From the NCBI GenBank assembly GCA_023248535.1, contig JAHFEJ010000016.1, positions 1 to 46,991 on the forward strand: a DNA stretch of 46,991 nt. Reading direction: 5' to 3'. Under the pieces are notes generated by a model. The model was not told where the DNA came from and made no database searches. It saw only the letters and a list, made by a program, of their open reading frames with translations. The stretch comes from Nitrospinales bacterium. GTDB lineage: Bacteria; Nitrospinota_A; UBA7883; JACRGQ01. The translations under genes were made by a program, and so were the position numbers. This document shows, piece after piece, positions 1 to 7,486 of the stretch. How positions within the stretch are numbered: position 1 is the stretch's first letter; every line of letters starts with the position of its first letter.

Positions 1-2
1 CG

Positions 3-494
3 GCCGAGGCCGCGCGCGACGGGCACTTGTCGCAGGCCACGTTCCAGATAGAGCCGGGGCGTTGGCTGATGGGGCCGTGCGGCGCCTATGTGATGACGGT
101 ACAGGGGGTGAAGGAGATGCGCGGCACGCGTTTCGCCCTTACCGACGGGGGGATACACCATGCGCTTTTTCCGTTCCGCATCAGCCGCGAGTTTCCCGCA
201 GAATTGGTGAAAGGGAAGAACGGCAAACCGGTTCCGCAGATATTGGGCGGCCCCTTATGCACCACACTGGATCAAAGCGACCTGCCGGTACGTTTGCCGC
301 CATTGCGCGCGGGAGACGTTATCGCCATCCGCAACAGCGGGGCTTACGGATACGGCACCGGCATGCACTATTTCCTCAGCCACCCGCTGCCGGCAGAAGT
401 CCTCAAGGATGGGGGGCGTTATTTCCTTATCCGCAAGGCGTCCCCCTCGGCCCATCTATTCCGCGATCAAGTTCATTCTTCCTTGGGGAAGTGA
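3..494 (+). CDS. PLP-dependent decarboxylase (DapDC/ODC group IV), C-terminal part
   Basis: This is the C-terminal half of a pyridoxal-phosphate decarboxylase of the diaminopimelate/ornithine/arginine fold-III family. The frame is open to the left window edge, so the gene begins outside. Visible family signatures are EPGRWL (phosphate-binding/barrel end), the active-site cysteine loop GPLCTTLDQ followed by the D of the C-x-x-x-D pattern, and the GAYG tyrosine near the C terminus that contacts PLP. The beta-domain runs to the stop. The PLP lysine would lie upstream and is not visible. Substrate cannot be decided from this half: diaminopimelate, a polyamine precursor and the decarboxylases associated with exosortase clusters all share these motifs. 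The DsrC-family gene follows after an 82-base gap with its own ribosome-binding site. Confidence 0.8.
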   Translation, partial: AEAARDGHLSQATFQIEPGRWLMGPCGAYVMTVQGVKEMRGTRFALTDGGIHHALFPFRISREFPAELVKGKNGKPVPQILGGPLCTTLDQSDLPVRLPPLRAGDVIAIRNSGAYGYGTGMHYFLSHPLPAEVLKDGGRYFLIRKASPSAHLFRDQVHSSLGK

Positions 495-576
495 TGTGGT
501 GCTGATCTACATCAAGGTGCCGTAAGATTTGCAGTTCGGGCGTATAATAACCGCATATAAGCCACAAGGAGGAAAA

Positions 577-918
577 ATGCCGCATTTTAATCTGAACGGG
601 GTGAAATACGAAACGACCGACGACGGGTATTTGCTCGATCTCAATCAATGGAATGACGACGTCGCCCGTTATATGGCAAAAGCCGAGGGGCTTGGCGATC
701 TGACTGGCCCCCGCTGGGAGATCATTCTTTTTCTCCGCTGGTTTTATAAAGAGTATGCGATCTCGCCGATGGTGAAGATACTTATGAAAGAGCTGGAAAA
801 AAAGTACGGCCCGGAAAAAGCGAGCCGCGAATATCTTTATGAACTGTTTCCGCACGGTCCCTCCAAGCAGGGAACCCGTATCGCCGGTTTGCCGAAACCG
901 CACGATTGCATCGACTGA
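577..918 (+). CDS. DsrC/TusE-family sulfur-transfer protein with a single C-terminal cysteine
   Basis: A 113-residue protein of the DsrC/TusE/RspA family, small cytoplasmic proteins that carry sulfur on a C-terminal cysteine for tRNA thiolation (TusE) or dissimilatory sulfite reduction (DsrC). It has the family core DLTGPRWEIILFLRWFYKEY, the SPMVKILMKEL helix and the C-terminal arm GLPKPHDCID. The terminal cysteine (CysA) is present. The second arm cysteine (CysB), which in true DsrC lies in the QACKIAGLP segment, is threonine here (QGTRIAGLP), so it cannot form the DsrC intramolecular disulfide. This points to a TusE-like relay role. The ATG at 577 is chosen because AAGGAGG at 566-572 sits 4 nt upstream; an in-frame TTG at 529 has no such support. 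A TATAAT hexamer lies at 543-548. Confidence 0.9.
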   Translation: MPHFNLNGVKYETTDDGYLLDLNQWNDDVARYMAKAEGLGDLTGPRWEIILFLRWFYKEYAISPMVKILMKELEKKYGPEKASREYLYELFPHGPSKQGTRIAGLPKPHDCID

Positions 919-942
919 AATCAGGCGGCGGGAAGAGGGCCG

Positions 943-1125
943 TTACACGGCGATATTGACGTTGGTGCCTATTTCGGACAATGCCTCATTGGCGCGGCTG
1001 GCTTGGCTCTCCTTGGCGCGGATTTTGGCTTTGTCGACTTCCGCGGAATGGGTTTCCGCCGCAATGCTTTTGGTCGCCGTTTCAACTTTTGGGGCCGGGT
1101 TGCTGGTAACACCACTTACTGGCAT
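943..1125 (-). CDS. small conserved-looking protein of unknown function
   Basis: A 60-residue acidic/alanine-rich protein, predicted cytoplasmic with no membrane segment. The start is supported by an AGAGGT ribosome-binding site (complement of 1131-1136) five bases from the ATG. The middle is strongly helical with alternating charged residues, and it ends in GTNVNIAV. Short proteins ending in a G-x-x-V-N-x-x-V pattern occur among small putative motility proteins, but the resemblance is confined to the tail and no flagellar genes are in the window. It lies between the DsrC-family gene (convergent) and the BamD-like gene (same strand, upstream). I do not recognise a function. Confidence 0.55.
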   Translation of the reverse strand: MPVSGVTSNPAPKVETATKSIAAETHSAEVDKAKIRAKESQASRANEALSEIGTNVNIAV

Positions 1126-1202
1126 ATTTCACCTCTAAACTTTCAAAATCCCTGAATACATTATAGAGCCGATGCATGGAAAATGAAAGTGCGTGGCGTC
1201 TC

Positions 1203-1931
1203 TCAGTGTTTGGCCGCAAGAAGCGCTGCCGCCTCTTTACCGGCGGGGGTTTCCGGGAAATCCGCCACCAGTTGGTTCAGAACGGCCTTTCCCTTACTGT
1301 ACGCCTGTTCCGCAAGGTAGGATTTCCCTTTTAGCAAAAGCGCATCCGCCTTAAAACGGGTTGTTGGCCATGTTTCCAGAAGGCTATCCACGCGGTCTAT
1401 GCATGAAACATAAGCGGTGGTATTGAAATAGAAAAACGCGATATCGTATTCCTTTTCCATCAGGCGGTCATTAAGCCTGGAAATCTTTTCAAGGGCGAAC
1501 GGCGTGGCGAAGTGGGTAGGATATTTCCGGACAAACTCTTTAAAAACGCCCAGCGCCTTCCCGGCGTTGGTTTGATCTTTTTTCATCGGCACCATGTCCT
1601 GGAAATAGCTCATCCCTTCGTAAAAAAGCGCTTGCGGAGTAAGCTCGTCCTGCGGGTAAAGCTCCACAAAGCGGGCGTAAACCGGGGCGGAAGCGATGTA
1701 TTCCTTGTCCATATAATAGGCATCGGCCGAACCGAGCAATGCATGAATGCGGAAGGGGCTGTCCGGAGATTCATCCAGTACCCGTTGATGAGCTTTTTGG
1801 CTTGGCTCGAACCGTTCTTTGGCGAAGAAGGCGTTCCCGTCGTCAAAATGTTCCATTTCCCGCTTATGTTCATCCGTGGCGCAAGCGGTCAGCAGCAGGC
1901 AGGCCGTCACCGTGGCAATCATTAGTTTCAT
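1203..1931 (-). CDS. bamD: BamD-like outer-membrane assembly lipoprotein
   Basis: A 242-residue lipoprotein with a short hydrophobic signal and lipobox LTAC at residues 14-17 (lipidated Cys17). The rest is a series of TPR-type helical hairpins, including the HALLGSADAYYMDKEY and ALFYEGMSYF helices, typical of BamD/YfiO, the TPR lipoprotein of the BAM complex that inserts beta-barrel proteins in the outer membrane. Length matches BamD (about 245). A less specific reading is a YbgF/CpoB-like TPR lipoprotein, but the overall order fits BamD better. A GGAGGT is present upstream but 14 nt from the ATG, which is long for Shine-Dalgarno pairing. Its presence argues for a Gram-negative envelope. Confidence 0.75.
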   Translation of the reverse strand: MKLMIATVTACLLLTACATDEHKREMEHFDDGNAFFAKERFEPSQKAHQRVLDESPDSPFRIHALLGSADAYYMDKEYIASAPVYARFVELYPQDELTPQALFYEGMSYFQDMVPMKKDQTNAGKALGVFKEFVRKYPTHFATPFALEKISRLNDRLMEKEYDIAFFYFNTTAYVSCIDRVDSLLETWPTTRFKADALLLKGKSYLAEQAYSKGKAVLNQLVADFPETPAGKEAAALLAAKH

Positions 1932-1995
1932 AGCGCTCTAGTTTACCTCCATGCAACCGCCGATAACCAGCTTTTTTCCTCGATCAGGCCTATTA

Positions 1996-4218
1996 TCAAC
2001 GGGCAAGGGAGACGGAGAGAAGTTCCCCGCGTGCCTCATCGGATACGAACGTGGTCAAAGGGAGGCCGTTTGGCGGCAGGGCCAGGCGGAACGGTTCCCC
2101 TTTGTGAAGGGTAAAGCCCTTGCGGTAGAGCTTTCCCCCTTCAACCGGGATCAGGAAAACCGATTGGATCTCCGCCTCCGCCGTTTGACTGCCGGTGGCG
2201 GTGATTTGGATGGCAAAGGAATTGAATCCGTCATATGAAACGGTTCCGAGGTTCAACCATTTCCAGCCGGTTTGGGAGGCGGGGAGAATGACCGGCTGTG
2301 CCGTTACCTCCCGCCTGCCTGCGAATGCCTGCAACGCCACCCCTTGAGAACCATGCATGACGCGGGCGAAAAGGCGGTAGTCGCCAGTTGGCGCATCGGA
2401 GGTGAGGGAGAGGGTGGCGGACTGTTTTTGCGATACCGTCGTTTTGAGACAGAAGCTGTTTGCATAGCCATCCGGCGCGAAAACAAATTTATCGCCGATT
2501 TTGGCGGCGGGGAGCAGCTGATAGCCGCTTATTACCATGAGCGTCATGGCGGCGTCCGGATAGGAGGTGCTTGCTTCCAATTCGCCGCCGGGTATCAACC
2601 GGAGAACCGTTCCCGTGAAGGCGGGGCGGAGTGACCGGTAGTTTGCCGGAAATTCCCCGCCCGTCTCCCGGTCTCTGAAAAGGCGCATGCCGCCGCTTTC
2701 ATCCTCAAGCCTGTCCAGATGCCCCGTCTCGTAAGGAATATAACGGATCGCGGCGATCCCTTTGAATCGCGCCGCTTCCGCGGGGGCGGCGAAGCGTTCG
2801 ATCCGGTAGCGCACGGCGGCCGGTTCCATGTCGTGGAACGGCTGCATGTCCGCCGAGGAAAAGATTATCCAGGCCGGGAGTGCGGGCCCATCGCCGTACG
2901 GCCGTGCGGCGATCATGCCGGCGGTCATATCGTCGGCGGGCGGTACGCCGCCATCGGGCGTCAGCCATTGGTGCCGCCAGCGGCCAGGATGGAGAGCGGC
3001 CATGGGAGCTGTGGAGATTTTGCCGGCATGGTACAGCGTTCCCCCCTCGCTCAACCGCGGGTCAAGATAATCGGCGGCGCGGGAAAACTCCTTGCGGACG
3101 GCGTCCGGAGGGGCGGCAAGGTGGTTGTTGGCATAGTATCCCGCCGCACCGGCGGCAAGTCCCGCTGATACCCATATGGCGGCAATGGCGCGGAATGAAG
3201 TGAAATTAAGAACGGCGAAACCGGCCCCCGACAGGACGGCGAGAACGGGGGTAAACACAAGCAGGTGGCGTGGCGCCAGGAAGCCATTTATGAAGGCGGC
3301 CATCAGAAGCAGAGGCACAAAAAAGTAAATGACCGATCGCCGCCCCGCCGCATCGGCCGTTCCAGCCACGGCCAGAACGGCGAGCGGCAGCGTTAGTAGC
3401 CACGCGGAGATGTTTTGCGTGAAGTAGCCATATACCAGCGTGTTCATGAAAGCCATGACCGCTTGAAGACCGGCACCGGAAGGGAAAAAGTTCAGATTTT
3501 CCATGGCCGTGACAAGATGGCCTTCAAATACGGCATAGAGCCATAGCGCCACCGGCGTCAAAAAAAGTGTTTGCAGGGCCAGCCACTCAACCCAGATGCC
3601 ACGTTGATTGTTACGGTTGACATACACGGCGGTCAGCATTGCCGGTATCAACGGCAACGCCGCATACGAGGTAAATACCGCCAGCAGTTGCGCGGCAAGC
3701 GCGGCAAGCGCGGTGCGGGTGTTGCCGGTTTCCATGTAGCGCTCAAGCCACAACAGGGCAAGTACGGTCAGTATCTGGGCGAAAACATCGGCTCCCGCTT
3801 CGCGTGAATGGAAGATGGCAAATGGCGACGCCGCTTGCACGAATGCGGCGAATAAGGCCGCTTTAGTTCCCGCCGCCCGCAAGGTGAACGCGTATACCGC
3901 GCCGATCACGGCTGTGCCGCAGAACGCTTCGAACAGGCGGGCAAACCAGATCGACTCCTGCAGGCGGGTACAGAAATAAATGACATGGTAATACAAAGGA
4001 GGATTGTCACCGTAGAGCTGCGGATCAAGCGGAACAAAACCGGCGGTACCGGCCAAATAGGCGGCCGCTTCGCCGTAACGGAGGTCTTGAAGCCCAAGCC
4101 CATACATGCGCAGGGCCAAGCCAAGCAGGACGATCAATACAAAGCCGATGCCGGTTTCGCGCGGAATGGCGCGCGCACCGCCGAAATTGATGTGTTCCCG
4201 GGAAGTTTCCTTGATCAT
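1996..4218 (-). CDS. membrane glycosyltransferase of the PMT/ArnT (GT39/GT83) superfamily
   Basis: A large integral membrane protein with about ten hydrophobic segments in its first 400 residues and a soluble C-terminal region of about 350 residues rich in beta strand. The N-terminal loop carries the acidic YGEAAAYL segment, followed by DNPPLYYHVIY; both are typical of the PMT_2 family, which uses polyprenyl-phosphate sugars to glycosylate lipid A, proteins or other lipids on the outer face of the inner membrane. The exact sugar and acceptor cannot be read. An upstream ATG at 4248 adds ten non-membrane residues. I prefer 4218 because a TAGCAT hexamer lies 7 nt before it, as at other genes here without a ribosome-binding site. 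It follows a radical SAM gene on the same strand. Confidence 0.8.
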   Translation of the reverse strand: MIKETSREHINFGGARAIPRETGIGFVLIVLLGLALRMYGLGLQDLRYGEAAAYLAGTAGFVPLDPQLYGDNPPLYYHVIYFCTRLQESIWFARLFEAFCGTAVIGAVYAFTLRAAGTKAALFAAFVQAASPFAIFHSREAGADVFAQILTVLALLWLERYMETGNTRTALAALAAQLLAVFTSYAALPLIPAMLTAVYVNRNNQRGIWVEWLALQTLFLTPVALWLYAVFEGHLVTAMENLNFFPSGAGLQAVMAFMNTLVYGYFTQNISAWLLTLPLAVLAVAGTADAAGRRSVIYFFVPLLLMAAFINGFLAPRHLLVFTPVLAVLSGAGFAVLNFTSFRAIAAIWVSAGLAAGAAGYYANNHLAAPPDAVRKEFSRAADYLDPRLSEGGTLYHAGKISTAPMAALHPGRWRHQWLTPDGGVPPADDMTAGMIAARPYGDGPALPAWIIFSSADMQPFHDMEPAAVRYRIERFAAPAEAARFKGIAAIRYIPYETGHLDRLEDESGGMRLFRDRETGGEFPANYRSLRPAFTGTVLRLIPGGELEASTSYPDAAMTLMVISGYQLLPAAKIGDKFVFAPDGYANSFCLKTTVSQKQSATLSLTSDAPTGDYRLFARVMHGSQGVALQAFAGRREVTAQPVILPASQTGWKWLNLGTVSYDGFNSFAIQITATGSQTAEAEIQSVFLIPVEGGKLYRKGFTLHKGEPFRLALPPNGLPLTTFVSDEARGELLSVSLAR

Positions 4219-4287
4219 GGCGAAAATGCTATCACACCCGCGCGGCATGACGGCGGGCGAATTTTCGGGGTGTTACGTTTAGGCCGG

Positions 4288-5865
4288 TTACTTGACGGCG
4301 AGGCGCCGGATGTTTGCATGGCGGCGCACCATCTGCCAAGTAAGCGATCCTTCACGGTACATCGTGACCGCCAGCCCCGCCATTTTAAAAACATTCACCA
4401 GCCAAGCAAAGGCGACAAGCGGCGCGGGGTGCTTCATCAAAAACGCCTGGCGCGAAAACCAGCGGATCATGTTTTTCGGCACAAAGTCTTTGGTGAGCAG
4501 CGATAGCAGCGCCAGCCAGAATTTATCCTCGGCAGGGCGCTCATGCGTGAGGCTCACTTCCCACTGGAAAAGCGATTTATCCGTGTATCCCTCCACCTGG
4601 TCTTTCGTGATCTTTCCTTCGGCCAGCAGCCGTTCGGTGAGCGGCGTTCCGGGAAAATGGGTGAGCGAAAGGATAAAAAGCGAGTAGGGGCGGGGGATAT
4701 CCAGCATGAACTCAAAGCAGTCCCGCTTGTCTTGCGTGGTCTCCAGCGGGTTGTCGATGATAAGGTCATAGTGTACCCGCAGGCCGCTTTCGTGCAGAAT
4801 GCGGACCGCCTTGCGGAGCTTGTCATTGCCGAGCCGCCGGTCGTAAATTTCGTTGGAGACCCGCTCACTGCCGTTTTGAATCCCCATCTCCACCAGCGTC
4901 ATGCCGGCGTGCTTGAGCTTTTCCACCAGCGTTTCAGTGACGTGCTGCGGATTCAGCAGCGCATCGAAGGGCAACCCCACCTCGCGGCGGTATTTCACCA
5001 CAAACTCATCGGTCCATTTTTTATTGGTGGCGAAGAGATCGTCGTAAAACTTCACCCGCTTGATCCCGGGCATGACTTCGCGCGCCCGCTTTATTTCGGC
5101 GATGATCCGGTCGACGCTTCTGATACGCAAGTACTTCGAATTCGCCTGCAAAAAGAAGGTGTTCGTGCAGAACGTGCAGCAGTGCGGGCAGCCGCGGGAA
5201 GATATCGCGATAAACGCCCCTTCGTTTTTTTGAGGGTCGCCCTCGCGCCAGATGCCGTCTTTGCTGTAATACTTCCCGGGGGCGCCGAAATCCGGATCGG
5301 GTATGGCATCGAGATCCACATAGGGGCCGATCTCATTTTTGATAACCGCGCCATCGGCCTTCCGGAACCAGAGGCCGGGGACGGACGATATCTCTTTTCC
5401 ATCGCGCAACCGGCGCATCAACTCCGCCACCGGCGCTTCCCCCTCGCCGCGGCAGAGCGCGTCGCAGATGGCGATACTTTGATCCGGCATGATCGTGGGG
5501 TGCGTGGAACCCCAGATGACCGGCAGGGCAAGCCGCGCGTGAATTTCCCGGGTGACTATTTCGGCCAGCTTTGCGTATGAGGACCGCAGTGATATTCCGA
5601 CAATATCCACCCCCTTGCCGCGCAACAGGCCGATGAGCGATTCAAGGCCGTCCGGCTTTGGGTACTGGAATTCGTTGCGCTTGAAATCTTCAAAGAATAT
5701 TTCTATTACGTCAAAACCGGCTTCGCGCACCGAGGATGCCACATAGCGGATGCCGAGCGATTCAAAGCTGTAAAGCGCGATAAGGGCCAATCGAGGCGGC
5801 TTATCCGCTTGCGGCCTGAAATCCAGCAGTGAAGTTGATCTTGGGGTTTGCACGGTATCCGTCAT
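4288..5865 (-). CDS. B12-binding-domain radical SAM protein
   Basis: A 525-residue protein. Residues about 25-155 have a cobalamin-binding Rossmann-like fold (LALIALYSFESLGIRYVA start, WGSTHPTIMPD loop, then CRGEGEAPVAELM). A radical SAM barrel follows with the 4Fe-4S motif at Cys226, Cys230 and Cys233 (RGCPHCCTFC; an extra Cys229 sits inside the motif). The C-terminal 90 residues form a helical tail. Members of this class methylate unactivated carbons or rearrange lipids, hopanoids and antibiotics; the substrate is not predictable here. No Shine-Dalgarno sequence is visible. A TAATAT hexamer (5872-5877 on the complement) lies 6 nt before the ATG. It precedes the membrane glycosyltransferase on the same strand, which hints at lipid or envelope modification. 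Confidence 0.85.
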   Translation of the reverse strand: MTDTVQTPRSTSLLDFRPQADKPPRLALIALYSFESLGIRYVASSVREAGFDVIEIFFEDFKRNEFQYPKPDGLESLIGLLRGKGVDIVGISLRSSYAKLAEIVTREIHARLALPVIWGSTHPTIMPDQSIAICDALCRGEGEAPVAELMRRLRDGKEISSVPGLWFRKADGAVIKNEIGPYVDLDAIPDPDFGAPGKYYSKDGIWREGDPQKNEGAFIAISSRGCPHCCTFCTNTFFLQANSKYLRIRSVDRIIAEIKRAREVMPGIKRVKFYDDLFATNKKWTDEFVVKYRREVGLPFDALLNPQHVTETLVEKLKHAGMTLVEMGIQNGSERVSNEIYDRRLGNDKLRKAVRILHESGLRVHYDLIIDNPLETTQDKRDCFEFMLDIPRPYSLFILSLTHFPGTPLTERLLAEGKITKDQVEGYTDKSLFQWEVSLTHERPAEDKFWLALLSLLTKDFVPKNMIRWFSRQAFLMKHPAPLVAFAWLVNVFKMAGLAVTMYREGSLTWQMVRRHANIRRLAVK

Positions 5866-5933
5866 ATCGGCAATATTACGCCATTCTTTACGCCGATGAA
5901 AGGCGGGATATCCGTGCGGCGGGGCACGGAAAC

Positions 5934-5965
5934 AAAAAACCCCCGGCGCCCTGCGGCGCCGGGGG
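5934..5965 (-). terminator. strong Rho-independent terminator of the nfnA-nfnB operon
   Basis: An 11-bp perfect GC-rich stem (5940-5950 pairing with 5955-5965) with a 4-nt loop CTGC, followed on the minus strand by six Ts (complement of 5934-5939). It lies 28 bases past the stop of the NfnB-like gene. It separates that operon from the radical SAM gene downstream, which then needs its own promoter. Confidence 0.92.
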
Positions 5966-5992
5966 TTGGTATACGGTGAACGGCGGCCCGGC

Positions 5993-7474
5993 TTACTTGT
6001 TTTTACCTTCCCAAACGATGCCGGAAGCGTTCGGATCGGTGGATATTTTGCTGATATCCCATTTGATCTCGCCCATGAGGTACTTGTGCATGTTCAGGGC
6101 GGCGGTTTTGGCCTGGCCCATTGCCAGGATGACGGTGGAACCGCCGGTGACCACGTCGCCGCCGGCGAAGACCTTTTCCTTGGTGGTCATGTTGGTGTCT
6201 TTGTCCACCATCACGATGCCCCACTTATTGATCCGTATCTCCTTGTCGGTGGCCGGGATGATCGGGTTCACGTCGCAACCGAGCGAGAAGACGATGGTGT
6301 CAATCTCGTCGGTGACGAACTCGCCGGTGCCGACCGGCTTGCGGCGGCCGGACGAATCGGGATCGGAGAGTTTCATTTTTTCGCACTTGATCGCCTTCAC
6401 GTTGTTGTTCGCGTCGGCGATGATCTCAACCGGGTTGTGGAGCCACTTCCAGTTAAGGAATTCCTGCTCCGCGTGTTCCACCTCTTCGGTACGGGCCGGG
6501 GCCTCGTCGCGGGTACGGCGGTAGTAGCAGGTCACTTCGCTGCCGAGCCGTTTGGCGGTGCGGAGCGTATCCATCGCGGTGTTGCCCGCGCCGATGACGC
6601 CCACGCGTTTCCCCTGTTCGATGGGGGTGGTGTAGCGCGGGAAGTGGCTGGCCTGCATCAGGTAGATGCGGGTGAGGTATTCGTTGGCGCTGTAAACGCC
6701 GTTGCTGTTCTCGCCGGGGATGCCGAGCATCTTGGGAAGGCCAGCGCCGGTGCCGATAAAGAGCGCGTCGAACTTTTCGTTCACCAGCAAATCGTCCAAT
6801 GAAAGCACGTTGCCGATGATCATGTCATAGACGAACTGTACGCCCATGTTCTCGAGCATCTTGATGTCTTCGTCGATGATCTCAAGCGGCAACCGGAAGC
6901 GCGGAATGCCGTAAACCATCACGCCGCCGCCGCGGTGGAAGGCTTCAAACACCACCACCTCGTGCCCGCGCATGCGGAGTTCGTAGGCGGCCGTGAGGCC
7001 GGCGGGACCGGAACCGATAACCGCCACCCGTTTGCCGGTGGGAGCCGGGATGACCGGCGCCGTGAAGGTGCCATGGGTCCGTTCCCAGTCGGCGGCGAAA
7101 CGCTCAAGGTTGCCGATACCTACCGCATCGCCTTTTTTACCCACCACGCAGACGGCTTGGCACTGCTTGTCCTGCGGGCAGACGCGGCCGCAGGCGGCCG
7201 GGAGGAAGTTGGTTTCGCGTATCTTCTTGGCGGCCTCGGCGAACTTGCCCTCTTCGATCAGTTCAAGAAAGGCCGGGATGTTGATGCCGACCGGGCAGCC
7301 GCCGATGCAACCGGGCTTTTTGCACTGGATGCAGCGCCGCGCTTCCTGCATCGCCTGTTCGGCGGTATAGCCGATGGGCACCTCGTCGAAATTATGTATC
7401 CGTTTTTCGCCGGGGTTCAGCGGCATGTGGACGAACGGAATCGCCATTCTTTCTTTTGAATTTAATCCTGCCAT
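5993..7474 (-). CDS. NfnB/GltA-type NADPH-dependent oxidoreductase (glutamate synthase small-subunit family)
   Basis: A 493-residue iron-sulfur flavoprotein. The N-terminal ferredoxin-like domain holds two cysteine groups (Cys48, 51, 56, 60 and Cys95, 99, 105, 109) for two 4Fe-4S clusters. It is followed by the FAD-binding GSGPAG (154-159) and a second Rossmann motif GAGNTAMDT for NADPH. Annotation tools usually call this family glutamate synthase small subunit, but no large GltB is nearby. The adjacent gene encodes the NfnA-type partner, so the pair most likely forms an NADH-dependent ferredoxin:NADP+ oxidoreductase that bifurcates electrons from NADPH. A GGGAG ribosome-binding site precedes the ATG. 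It is 12 bases downstream of its partner gene and ends in a strong terminator. Confidence 0.88.
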   Translation of the reverse strand: MAGLNSKERMAIPFVHMPLNPGEKRIHNFDEVPIGYTAEQAMQEARRCIQCKKPGCIGGCPVGINIPAFLELIEEGKFAEAAKKIRETNFLPAACGRVCPQDKQCQAVCVVGKKGDAVGIGNLERFAADWERTHGTFTAPVIPAPTGKRVAVIGSGPAGLTAAYELRMRGHEVVVFEAFHRGGGVMVYGIPRFRLPLEIIDEDIKMLENMGVQFVYDMIIGNVLSLDDLLVNEKFDALFIGTGAGLPKMLGIPGENSNGVYSANEYLTRIYLMQASHFPRYTTPIEQGKRVGVIGAGNTAMDTLRTAKRLGSEVTCYYRRTRDEAPARTEEVEHAEQEFLNWKWLHNPVEIIADANNNVKAIKCEKMKLSDPDSSGRRKPVGTGEFVTDEIDTIVFSLGCDVNPIIPATDKEIRINKWGIVMVDKDTNMTTKEKVFAGGDVVTGGSTVILAMGQAKTAALNMHKYLMGEIKWDISKISTDPNASGIVWEGKNK

Positions 7475-7486
7475 GGTCGTATCTCC

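Noticed and set aside
4543-5580. Plus-strand frame (345 codons) opposite the radical SAM gene
   Set aside because: It has no domain resemblance; the opposite strand encodes a clear radical SAM protein.
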